DNA from: Sphingomicrobium sp.
GTDB lineage: Bacteria; Pseudomonadota; Alphaproteobacteria; Sphingomonadales; Sphingomonadaceae
Length of the DNA: 64,000 nt
Direction of reading: 5' to 3'
Assembly: GCA_025450755.1 (NCBI GenBank)
Contig: JANWLR010000062.1
Coordinates: forward strand, 1 to 64,000
Within the stretch, counting starts at the first letter, position 1. The number at the start of each line of letters is the position of its first letter. Shown one piece after another: positions 1 through 8,027 of the stretch. Made by a program: the position numbers and the translations under genes. A model generated the notes under the pieces. It saw only the letters and a program-made list of their open reading frames with translations. It was not told where the DNA came from and made no database searches.

Positions 1-23
1 GCATTCATCCGGGTGGGGGATCG

Positions 24-593
24 ATGAGCGTCTTCGAATATGTATTCTCGCTCTATTCCTTGCTTCTTGGGCTAGCCTTGGCGCACCTCCTGAGTGGGCT
101 TGCGAAGGTTGTGGAGGCGCGCGGCAAAGTTCGCCTCGGCTGGCCGACGGCGCTGCTGGCTCTGCTCATGATGTCCAGTCTGACGATCTTCTGGGAGATC
201 GCATGGCGCGCACGCGACGCTGTGCCGGACAATTCGGCTGCATTGTTCGCATCTCTGATCATATGCAGCCTGCTCTACTTCGCCACGGTGCTCGTCCTGC
301 CGAGTGACACAATTCAGCGCCGTGACCTGGATGAGCACTTCTTTTCCGAGAAGGGAAAGGTGCTCGGTTGCCTCCTCCTGGCGAACGTTCTTGCCTATGG
401 ATCTCGTTACGCTCTGATGGGATGGGAGACCTTTGCCTACTTCAGCTGGGCGGATTGGGTTGAGCTTGCGCTGTTCCTTGCTGGTTGCGCCGCCGGCATT
501 TTCGTGAATGCGCGGAGGCCCATCATCGCGATACTCGCGCTTCTTGTGTTTGTGAATTTGATCGACCCGATCTCAACGCTGTTGGAGCGCTAG
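24..593 (+). CDS. Hypothetical multi-pass membrane protein (paralogue A)
   Basis: I do not recognise a named family. The 189-residue protein has about six hydrophobic segments (near residues 5-25, 40-60, 73-92, 112-130, 143-160 and 166-184), so it should sit in the inner membrane. It resembles the next gene: both begin with an F-x-Y start followed by a GLALA helix, and both have an LPxD ... DL..(H/A)F stretch near residue 95. The ATG follows a G-rich GGTGGGGGATCG sequence that could serve as a weak ribosome site. No catalytic residues are evident. It is probably part of a small accessory block with the following genes. Confidence 0.7.
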   Translation: MSVFEYVFSLYSLLLGLALAHLLSGLAKVVEARGKVRLGWPTALLALLMMSSLTIFWEIAWRARDAVPDNSAALFASLIICSLLYFATVLVLPSDTIQRRDLDEHFFSEKGKVLGCLLLANVLAYGSRYALMGWETFAYFSWADWVELALFLAGCAAGIFVNARRPIIAILALLVFVNLIDPISTLLER

Positions 594-715
594 GTTGCTG
601 ACCATAGCAATGGACGAACCGTTGGCATTTGAACCGTCGTCCACCCCTTTGGCTCTCGTTGCCGACAGACGTCGGCAAGCGTCGGTCTAGTGTGAATCTG
701 TAACGGAGGCGCTGA

Positions 716-1297
716 GTGAACGGGTTTGACTATTCGCTCGGTCTGCTCACGATCTTGATGGGGCTGGCGCTCGCCGATGTCTGCTTCAGCTTCCACAAAC
801 TTGCAATCCGCGCGAGGACGATCCGCTGGGATGGCCGTGTGCCACTCACGGCAGTGCTGGTGGTGTTCGAATGTGTGCGTCTGTGGTTCGCGCAGTGGAC
901 GTTGCGCAATTTCTCAGCTGCCCTGACCTTCCCGGTCTACCTTGGCCTGTTCGTCCAGATGCTTCTTCTCGTCCTGCTCGCAACATCATGCCTGCCGGAC
1001 GATCCCGCTGACGATTGCGATCTTCGTGCTTTTTACGAGAAGCGGCGACGCTATTTCTGGAGCCTTTTCACGGCCTACTTCGCCATGTTCTTCATTCTGT
1101 GGCTGGTGTTCGGCAGTACGAACGTCAATGGCCTCACGTCAGCAGACGTCGTTGATTGGGTCCGCGTCCTTGCGCCTTTGGTCCTCTTTCCGCTGTTGAT
1201 CGTCAGCCGCCGTAAGTGGCTCGACTACGCGATTCCGGTGGCTTTCATCCTGTTCTACGGCGCAAGATACTGGGATGCGACGCTCGCCGGAGGATAA
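716..1297 (+). CDS. Hypothetical multi-pass membrane protein (paralogue B)
   Basis: This 193-residue protein has about six predicted membrane helices and no recognised catalytic motif. The GTG start is chosen because GGAGG lies eight bases upstream and no ATG gives the same N-terminus. It is a divergent paralogue of the preceding gene, sharing the N-terminal helix with GLALAD/H and the mid-protein LPDD...CDLRAFYEKR region. A spacer of about 120 bases separates the two. Tandem duplication followed by divergence is inferred; the function is unknown. Confidence 0.7.
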   Translation: MNGFDYSLGLLTILMGLALADVCFSFHKLAIRARTIRWDGRVPLTAVLVVFECVRLWFAQWTLRNFSAALTFPVYLGLFVQMLLLVLLATSCLPDDPADDCDLRAFYEKRRRYFWSLFTAYFAMFFILWLVFGSTNVNGLTSADVVDWVRVLAPLVLFPLLIVSRRKWLDYAIPVAFILFYGARYWDATLAGG

Positions 1298-1354
1298 GAC
1301 AATGCTCATGATCGGTGGAGGACCCGCGATTCGACCGCTCGGACCTAATCTACA

Positions 1355-2034
1355 CTATGCTCGCTCTGCGGTTACCCGCTGACACATGTATTGGAGGTAA
1401 TCCGCTCTCGATGGTCCGGGTGCCACCTCGAGCTCGCGCCCGCGCTCGATTTCCCGCCGGCCGTTGAGCACCGTTAACAATTCCATGTTTTTGGCGACTT
1501 GCAGATCACGCCTCAGCAGCGCGAGATCGAACGCATCGAGCTTCCGATTACCAGTCGAGAGAAGCGCTAAATTGTTCCAGGCAGTATCTTCCGTCTCATT
1601 CCATTCGCGCATGAAGCGAATCTGGTCGTAGAAGACACCGAGCGCCGAGAGCTCGGCTGGGGGGAAATGAATGAGGTTGTCGGCGGCCTGCTGCGCTTCA
1701 TAATCGCCCAGCAGGATCAAGCGGCCGGGGCTTTTCAAGTCTGCATCGCCCGCGGGCGTTCTGCCGGTCTCGGCCACAGCCTCGATCCTGTGCTCTGCGT
1801 CCACGAGATGACGGTCAACGCAAGGCGCGATGCGCAACCGATCGGCAAAAAGGCGAGATCGAACGCCATCTCGCGATGGATAGACTTTCGCGTAGTTCCG
1901 ACCTCCTGGTGCCACTGCCACGCCTCTGCGACTTGGCCGAAAGCAAGGGCGATGATGACACCGAGCACGATGATTCCGACTTCGCCGGCGAATGCCCGCC
2001 AGCCATGCAACGGTTTGGGAAGTCGGACGTGCAT
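1355..2034 (-). pseudogene. Frameshifted N-terminally anchored membrane protein (paralogue of the next gene)
   Basis: Two overlapping frames make up one gene. The 5' frame starts with MHVRLPKPLHGWRAF and a single membrane helix (EVGIIVLGVIIALAF). The 3' frame continues with the charged periplasmic-looking region through CQRVTAERA. The break lies at a run of five A (T on the coding strand) at 1847-1851. One extra T would give DLAFFADRLRIAP and restore a protein of about 226 residues, matching the 238-residue neighbour at 2141-2857. It may be a true pseudogene, a phase-variable tract (unlikely at five bases) or a sequencing or assembly slip. The architecture, one N-terminal helix plus a soluble domain, resembles DUF6090-like proteins, but that assignment is tentative. 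Confidence 0.7.
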
Positions 2035-2140
2035 TGTGGCTCGCCCCAGGCAGTTACATCAGCCTAACAGAGGTGGGAGCGTCCGCAATGCTGGGGAGAG
2101 CGCACGCATTCGCGTAAACGTTACCCAGCGTCATCCGTGC

Positions 2141-2857
2141 TCACGGTTCCCCGATTGGCCAGACACTCACCTGATCGGCCCGCGCCCGCGTTGTCGTGAT
2201 CGGCAGGCAGGTAGAGCGATCCGATGGTGTCGTATTCGGCAGCGCATCGAGGCTGAGCCGCTTGGCCATTGCGAACAATTGGTCGGTAACGAGCGCGAGC
2301 CTCCAGTTGCGGTAGCGTGCGTCTTCCAGTGTAAAGTTCAGTTGCAGAGCACCGGCAGCATCGAGACGCTGAAGATGCTCGAGAGTGCGGAGCTTTGCCC
2401 AGTCGGTCTGCTCAGCGTCCATCTCGTTGAGCAGGTTCTGCATGCGATTGTACATGACCCCGTATTGGGAGAGCCTGCCGGGATCGACCAGCGCAGCTCT
2501 CCCCGCCTGCGATTCCGCGTCCCACCGGGAGTTGAGGAAGGACCAATATTGCGGACGCCCAATCCAGCTCGGAGTGACGAAGGCAGCATCTGAGCCGGCG
2601 CCATCGAGCAGCTTTTGGATCTCGTCGATCCGGCCTCGGACACAGCCGTAGATCCCCCTCCGTGACTGCAGCCGGCCGAGGTTCAGTCCAATTTCATTAC
2701 GAATGACTCGTTCCGCCTGAATACTTTCCTGTTGCCGGTGCGCCTTCTCGACGAGCTGCTCCGCCCCGAGAGCAATCAGCACGCCCAGGACGATGATCCC
2801 AACCTCGCCGACGAAGGCGCGCCAGCCGTGAAGTGGCTTGGGAAGATGGACATGCAT
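2141..2857 (-). CDS. Hypothetical single-helix membrane-anchored protein
   Basis: The intact 238-residue protein starts with MHVHLPKPLHGWRAF, almost identical to its downstream frameshifted paralogue. One hydrophobic helix (EVGIIVLGVLIALG, residues about 17-33) follows, then a largely helical, charged soluble region. The positive-inside pattern predicts a cytoplasmic N-terminus with the bulk outside the membrane. The near-identity of the first 33 residues between copies, against weak similarity further on, suggests that the anchor is the conserved functional element. No enzyme motif is seen. Function unknown; a tandem duplication is inferred. Confidence 0.7.
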   Translation of the reverse strand: MHVHLPKPLHGWRAFVGEVGIIVLGVLIALGAEQLVEKAHRQQESIQAERVIRNEIGLNLGRLQSRRGIYGCVRGRIDEIQKLLDGAGSDAAFVTPSWIGRPQYWSFLNSRWDAESQAGRAALVDPGRLSQYGVMYNRMQNLLNEMDAEQTDWAKLRTLEHLQRLDAAGALQLNFTLEDARYRNWRLALVTDQLFAMAKRLSLDALPNTTPSDRSTCLPITTTRARADQVSVWPIGEP

Positions 2858-2970
2858 TGGCTGGCCCCCAGCGATTTCGGGAGCGTAACAGAAGCCCTAA
2901 CGTCCGCAACGGGTGGAAATCGGAGAATTATCGTCGCGGTGTGCACGCTGAATCTGCCGGGGGCTTTGCT

Positions 2971-3340
2971 ATGCGATTGTCCATCCTCCTCTTAGCTGTG
3001 ATTGGCTGCCCGTCGGTCGCAACCGCCGCGGTAATTCCCGTGCGGACCCCGATCGGCAGCTTCTCCATCGAGCCCTCGAAGTCCATCACGCGCGTGGAGC
3101 TCACGAAAGTCGATTTCTTGCCAGGTCAGGAGATGCCCGAGCACATGCACCCGGTACCGGTGATCTGTTTCGTCACCGGTTCGCCGCGTCGGTGTTGACG
3201 GAACGACGCTCGAGCCCGCGGGTACCGTAGTTCACTACTTCCGCAATGTGTCGAAACGTCCGGCGCGATTGAACTGCGCATTTGTGGCTGGTCCCAACGA
3301 CAAGACGCTCAGCGTGATGCTAGGACAGTCGAAGCGGTAA
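2971..3340 (+). pseudogene. Broken secreted small cupin protein
   Basis: The reading frame from the ATG encodes a signal peptide (MRLSILLLAVIGCPSVATA), then a cupin-like strand region with the metal-ligand-like PEHMHPVPVICFVTG motif, and then hits a stop at 3196-3198. The expected continuation (VDGTTLEPAG, HYFRNVSKRPARLNC, AFVAGPNDKTLSVMLGQSKR) is present in another frame and ends at TAA 3338-3340. A net one-base insertion, or two-base loss, lies around 3180-3200. The intact product would be a periplasmic protein of about 122 residues with a single cupin barrel. It is decayed or mis-assembled. Confidence 0.65.
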
Positions 3341-3596
3341 GCTCCGCTCTGTTTTGGCTGGAAGGCCGGGATTAGCTTTGTAGCTCAAATTCGCTTCGTC
3401 GGCAGGCACTGTCAAATGTGAAAGAACGGAAGATTGCGGGCGCCGCTCGGGCGAGCAGATGCGGTTGTAATTGGCGCGATCCCGTTCACCATCGACTTCG
3501 GGGGGCGCCTCCTTTGAGGACTGGTACCCAAATGGGGCCCCCAGCCGTGAAATTGTGATATTCGATCTCAAAACGCACGGATAAGTCATTGAAAAG

Positions 3597-3672
<76 letters not shown>

Positions 3673-3845
3673 ACTGCCATGCGGCGAATCTCCGGCCTCG
3701 CATGTGCCTGGAGCGGCGGGGCCGGTAGCATGGGCCTATCTGGTGTGCAACCGCTGAGGATCAAGCCACGCCAGAGACGTGTTTGCGCTCGGGCGCTGCT
3801 GTTCCTAGGGTCGCGCCCGATTCTTCTAAATCGGAGATATGCCCA

Positions 3846-6800
3846 GTGCCGATCGGCAAGACCCTATTCGCCTTGATTTCCTCTTCGCTCGTCACTGTGA
3901 CGGCGGCCGCGCAGGCGGCGCCGGTCAATCCGCGGCTTTTCCAGGATCTGCAGTGGCGCTCGGTCGGACCGTTTCGCGGCGGGCGGGTGCTTGCAATCGC
4001 CGGAGACCCGGTCGACCCACGGCGTTTTTACTTCGGTGGGGTCAATGGCGGCGTCTGGCGCACCGATGACGCCGGCCGCACCTGGGTTCCCATCTTCGAC
4101 AGCGTCGATATCGGCTCGATCGGCGCGATCGCTGTCGCACCGTCGTCGGCCAGGACGATCTATGTCGGCACCGGCGAGGCCGACATGCGATCCGACATCG
4201 CGCAGGGAATCGGCATGTTCCGCTCGGACGACGGCGGTTCGAGCTGGCATGCCATCGGCCTTTCCGACACGCAGCAGATCGGCAAAATTCTCGTCGACCC
4301 GCGCAATCCGAACGTCCTTCTCGTCGCGGCACTCGGCCACCCCTATGGTCCCAATGCGGAGCGTGGCGTGTTTCGCTCGACGGATGGCGGCCGGCACTGG
4401 ACCAAGACCCTGTTCAAGGACGACAATACCGGCGCGATCGACCTGACGTTCGAGCCCGGCAACCCGAACACAGTTTATGCGGCACTGTGGCAGACGCGCC
4501 GGCCGCCGTGGAACACCTATCCGCCTTCGAGCGGACCGGGCAGCGGGCTCTACAAGTCCATCGACGGTGGTCGCACTTGGCACCAGTTGACTGGCCACGG
4601 ACTGCCAACGGTGGCGGGACGGATGGGCCTTGCGACCAGCCCCGCCAATCCACGGCGCGTATACGTGCTTGCCGACAGCAGCGAGCCAGACCAGGGCGGT
4701 CTCTATCGGTCAGACGATCGCGGTGCGACGTGGAAAAAGGTCACCGGCGACAAGAGGATCTGGAGCCGCGGCTGGTATTTCGGCGAAATCACCGCAGATC
4801 CCAAGAACGCCAGCCGACTCTGGGTGATGGACACGATCATCCTGCGCTCGGACGACGGCGGCGAGCACTTCATTCCGGTGAAGGGCGATCCCACGGGCGA
4901 TGATTTTCACAGCCTGTGGATTGATCCAAGGAACCCCGATCGGCGCATTCTTGGCGTCGACCAGGGGACGTTGGTGACGCTGAACGGGGGGAAGACCTGG
5001 AGCAGCTGGTACAATCAGCCGACCGGCCAATTCTATCACGTCTCCACCGACAACCGCTTCCCCTACCGCATCTACGGCGCGCAGCAGGACTCGGGTGCCG
5101 CGGCGGTTGAGAGCCGCAGCGACGATGTCGCCGACGGCATCACTATGATGCAGTTCCACGAGGTCACTGCGGGCGGCGAGAGCGGCGAGATCGCGCCGGA
5201 TCCGGCCGATCCGGACATCGTCTATGGCGGGACCGTCGAGAAGCTCGACCTCAAGTCCGGACAGACGCGCGACGTCGATCCGACGCTCGCCTTCCCGGGA
5301 GACTATCGCGCGACATGGACACTGCCCTTGACGTGGGGCAAGCGCGATCACGCGCTCTATTTCGGCAACCAGCGCATCTGGCGCACGCGCGATGGCGGCG
5401 GGAGCTGGCAACCGATCAGCCCCGATCTGACGCGGCCCGATCTGGCAGTCCCAGCAACGCTCGACGAGCCGACGGCGAAAGACACGGCGGGCAAGAGCAC
5501 GCGGCGCGGGGTCGTCTATGACATCGGCACGTCGCCGTTTGTCGACGGACTCATCTGGGCTGGCACCGATGACGGCCTGATCTGGCGCACCACCGACGAT
5601 GGCACTCACTGGCAGAACGTCACGCCGCCGCAGCTGCAGCCCTGGTCGAAGGTCGGAACCGTCGAACCATCGCATTTCGATGGGAACGTCGCTTATGCTG
5701 CCATCGATCGGCACCGGCTGGACGATCAAAGACCTTACATCCTTCGTACACGCGACGGCGGCCGGACCTGGCAGCCGATTGTCAACGGCTTGCCGAGCGA
5801 CGGTGGGCCGAACTCCGTCAACGTCGTTCGCGAGGATCCAGTTGAAGCGAGACTGCTGTTTGCAGGAACCGAGCGCGGCCTGTTCGTTTCGTTTGACTCC
5901 GGAGATAGCTGGCAACCACTCGAGCACGGGCTGCCTGCAACCTCCGTGCGGGACATCACGATCCATGGCAACGACCTGGTGATCGCAACCCACGGGCGCG
6001 GCTTCTATGTGCTTGACGACATTGTCTCGTTGCGCGCGCTCGCCGCCAATCCAACAAATGCGACGCGTCTTTACCCCGTCGCCTCCGCGGTTCGCCTGCA
6101 CCCGCCGAGCTTCATCGGCACGCCGATGCCGAAGGATGAGCCACTCGCTTCTAATCCGCCGATCGGGGCGATGATCGACTATAACTTGGCCGCCGCGGGT
6201 CCGGTCGAGATCACGATCAGAGACGCTTCCGGGAATGTCGTGAACCATTTCAGCAGTAGCGATCCGGTCAAGCCGATCGACCTATCGAAACTGCCGATTG
6301 CGCCCGAGTGGGTGTTCTCGCCGAAACCGCCGGAAGCTAGCCCCGGGCAGCATCGCTTTGTCTGGGACCTCCATTATGCGAAGCCCGCCGGTCTCAATGA
6401 CGACGACAATGTGAGATCGGGCGTGTGGGCACCGCCCGGCCGCTACACGGTCGAGCTGACGGTTGGTGGACAGCATCTTCGCCAGCCGCTCGAGGTGGTT
6501 GCGGACCCCCGTGTGCCAGTCACCCAGGCCGATTTCGACGCGGAATTCCGGCTTGCCAAGCAGATTGAGCAGCAGCGTGTCCGGGTACGCACGATCCTTG
6601 CACAGGCGAAAGGGTTAAAGGCCGGTCTTGCCAAGCTCAACGGGCAGTCGGATGCAGACGTCCTCTCGACGCAGCTCGCCGAGCTTGTCGGTGATGCTGC
6701 GCCAATCAGCGGCAGCGCAGCGCCGACGAACCTGACGGGCGTTTCCGAGTGGCTCGACAAGCTCGCTGGTGCGGTCGACGGAGCGGACGGTGCGCCAACG

Positions 6801-6911
6801 CCCGATGACGTTCAGGGCCTCGCGACCGTCACCGCCGCACTCAATGCTCTTCAGCCAAGATGGAACGCGTTGCATGAGACGGCGCGAACGCAACTCCGGC
6901 CCGGCAGCTGA
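3846..6911 (+). CDS. Secreted Asp-box (BNR/sortilin-like) beta-propeller protein
   Basis: The GTG at 3846 is preferred because GGAG lies nine bases upstream and it gives a clean signal peptide (MPIGKTLFALISSSLVTVTAAAQA). The mature protein of about 1,000 residues carries at least eleven Asp-box-like repeats of the S/T-x-D-x-G-x-T/S-W type, for example RTDDAGRTW, RSDDGGSSW, KSIDGGRTW and RTRDGGRTW. These are typical of WD40/YVTN/BNR-like exo-alpha-sialidase or VPS10 (sortilin) propellers. A non-propeller C-terminal region (about residues 750-1021) ends in a helical section. Related proteins in Bacteroidetes and sphingomonads are called glycosyl hydrolases, but I see no catalytic acid or base, so an enzymatic role is not claimed. 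It ends three bases from the end of convergent rodA. Confidence 0.85.
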   Translation: MPIGKTLFALISSSLVTVTAAAQAAPVNPRLFQDLQWRSVGPFRGGRVLAIAGDPVDPRRFYFGGVNGGVWRTDDAGRTWVPIFDSVDIGSIGAIAVAPSSARTIYVGTGEADMRSDIAQGIGMFRSDDGGSSWHAIGLSDTQQIGKILVDPRNPNVLLVAALGHPYGPNAERGVFRSTDGGRHWTKTLFKDDNTGAIDLTFEPGNPNTVYAALWQTRRPPWNTYPPSSGPGSGLYKSIDGGRTWHQLTGHGLPTVAGRMGLATSPANPRRVYVLADSSEPDQGGLYRSDDRGATWKKVTGDKRIWSRGWYFGEITADPKNASRLWVMDTIILRSDDGGEHFIPVKGDPTGDDFHSLWIDPRNPDRRILGVDQGTLVTLNGGKTWSSWYNQPTGQFYHVSTDNRFPYRIYGAQQDSGAAAVESRSDDVADGITMMQFHEVTAGGESGEIAPDPADPDIVYGGTVEKLDLKSGQTRDVDPTLAFPGDYRATWTLPLTWGKRDHALYFGNQRIWRTRDGGGSWQPISPDLTRPDLAVPATLDEPTAKDTAGKSTRRGVVYDIGTSPFVDGLIWAGTDDGLIWRTTDDGTHWQNVTPPQLQPWSKVGTVEPSHFDGNVAYAAIDRHRLDDQRPYILRTRDGGRTWQPIVNGLPSDGGPNSVNVVREDPVEARLLFAGTERGLFVSFDSGDSWQPLEHGLPATSVRDITIHGNDLVIATHGRGFYVLDDIVSLRALAANPTNATRLYPVASAVRLHPPSFIGTPMPKDEPLASNPPIGAMIDYNLAAAGPVEITIRDASGNVVNHFSSSDPVKPIDLSKLPIAPEWVFSPKPPEASPGQHRFVWDLHYAKPAGLNDDDNVRSGVWAPPGRYTVELTVGGQHLRQPLEVVADPRVPVTQADFDAEFRLAKQIEQQRVRVRTILAQAKGLKAGLAKLNGQSDADVLSTQLAELVGDAAPISGSAAPTNLTGVSEWLDKLAGAVDGADGAPTPDDVQGLATVTAALNALQPRWNALHETARTQLRPGS

Positions 6912-6914
6912 GCT

Positions 6915-8027
6915 TCAGATCAACCTCGAGACGGTCCGCTGCTGGCGCTCCAGCGCCATGAGAAGGCCAAGGCACAGCATAACGGTCATCACCGCCGATC
7001 CGCCATAGCTGACGAGGGGCAGGGGGACGCCGACGACCGGGGCGAGCCCCATGACCATCATTAGGTTGATCGCTACGTAGAAGAAAACCGTTGCGGAAAG
7101 CCCCGCGGCTGCGAGTTGCGCGAAGCGAGTGCGTGCGTTCTGGCTGACCCGCATTCCCCACCGGATCACCAGGGCGAAGGCGAGAATCAAAAGGACGCCG
7201 CCAACCAGCCCCCACTCCTCGGCCATCGTCGCGAAAACGAAGTCCGTATGGCCTTCGGGAAGATAGTCGAGATGGCTTTGGCTCCCGTGCAGGAAGCCCT
7301 TGCCCCAGATGCCGCCCGAGCCGATCGCGATCTTGGACTGGGCGATGTGGTATCCAGCGCCAAGCGGATCGCTGTCGGGATTGAGGAACGTGTCGATGCG
7401 CTTCTTCTGGTAGCCGTGCATGAACCCGTAAGCGATGGGCGCCACGACAGCGAATGCCGCCGCTGGTGCGGCGAAGAACCACCATGGGAGGCCTGCAAGG
7501 AACATGACGGTCACGCCGCACAGCAGCACGACGATGCAGGTTCCAAGGTCGGGCTGCACCAGGATCAGCACGGCCGGCACGCCCAGGAGCAACATCGCGG
7601 GCCAGATCGCGCGCCATTTGCGGATTTCGGCTACCGGAACGAGCTCGTAGAAACGCGCCAGCGTCAGTACGATGGCTGGCTTCATGAATTCGCTGGGCTG
7701 GAGCTTGATCGGCCCGAGATCGAGCCAACGCTGAGCGCCTTTGCTGACGAAGCCGAGCGCCTCAACTCCGAGGAGCATGACCAGCGTCATCCCGTACAGC
7801 GGAAATGCGATAGCCTTGATGGTGGATTCTCTCATCCACGACATGGCGACCGCAATGGCGAGGAAGGCGAAGAACACCATCGCCTGTTTGATCGCCCATG
7901 GATGCATGGATCCGCCGGCCGCGGAATAGAGCACGACCAGGCCGAACATCGCGATTCCGGTGACGAGAAAGATCAGCCGCCACGGCAGCTTCGCCAGCGG
8001 CCGCGGAATGATTGCCGACGTGATCAT
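6915..8027 (-). CDS. rodA: RodA, SEDS-family peptidoglycan glycosyltransferase
   Basis: RodA polymerises lipid II into glycan strands during cell elongation, together with the transpeptidase PBP2. The 370-residue protein has about ten membrane helices and the large SEDS extracellular loop (NPDSDPLGAGYHIAQSKIAIG...GHTDFVFATMAEEWG). It is the last gene of mreB-mreC-mreD-mrdA-rodA. Its ATG overlaps the mrdA stop as ATGA, which implies translational coupling. Confidence 0.96.
   Translation of the reverse strand: MITSAIIPRPLAKLPWRLIFLVTGIAMFGLVVLYSAAGGSMHPWAIKQAMVFFAFLAIAVAMSWMRESTIKAIAFPLYGMTLVMLLGVEALGFVSKGAQRWLDLGPIKLQPSEFMKPAIVLTLARFYELVPVAEIRKWRAIWPAMLLLGVPAVLILVQPDLGTCIVVLLCGVTVMFLAGLPWWFFAAPAAAFAVVAPIAYGFMHGYQKKRIDTFLNPDSDPLGAGYHIAQSKIAIGSGGIWGKGFLHGSQSHLDYLPEGHTDFVFATMAEEWGLVGGVLLILAFALVIRWGMRVSQNARTRFAQLAAAGLSATVFFYVAINLMMVMGLAPVVGVPLPLVSYGGSAVMTVMLCLGLLMALERQQRTVSRLI

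Noticed and set aside
1667-2593. Open frame on the plus strand of about 300 codons
   Set aside because: It is antisense to the two anchored membrane-protein genes, has an Arg/Pro/His-rich composition with no domain, and lacks a convincing ribosome site.
3320-3589. Minus-strand frame of 89 codons before tRNA-Lys
   Set aside because: No ribosome site, no similarity I can recognise, and mixed composition; likely non-coding.
4710-6248. Long open frame on the minus strand (about 510 codons) opposite the propeller gene
   Set aside because: High GC sequence makes long antisense frames common. The plus-strand gene has clear Asp-box repeats, a signal peptide and a ribosome site, while the antisense product has no recognisable domain.
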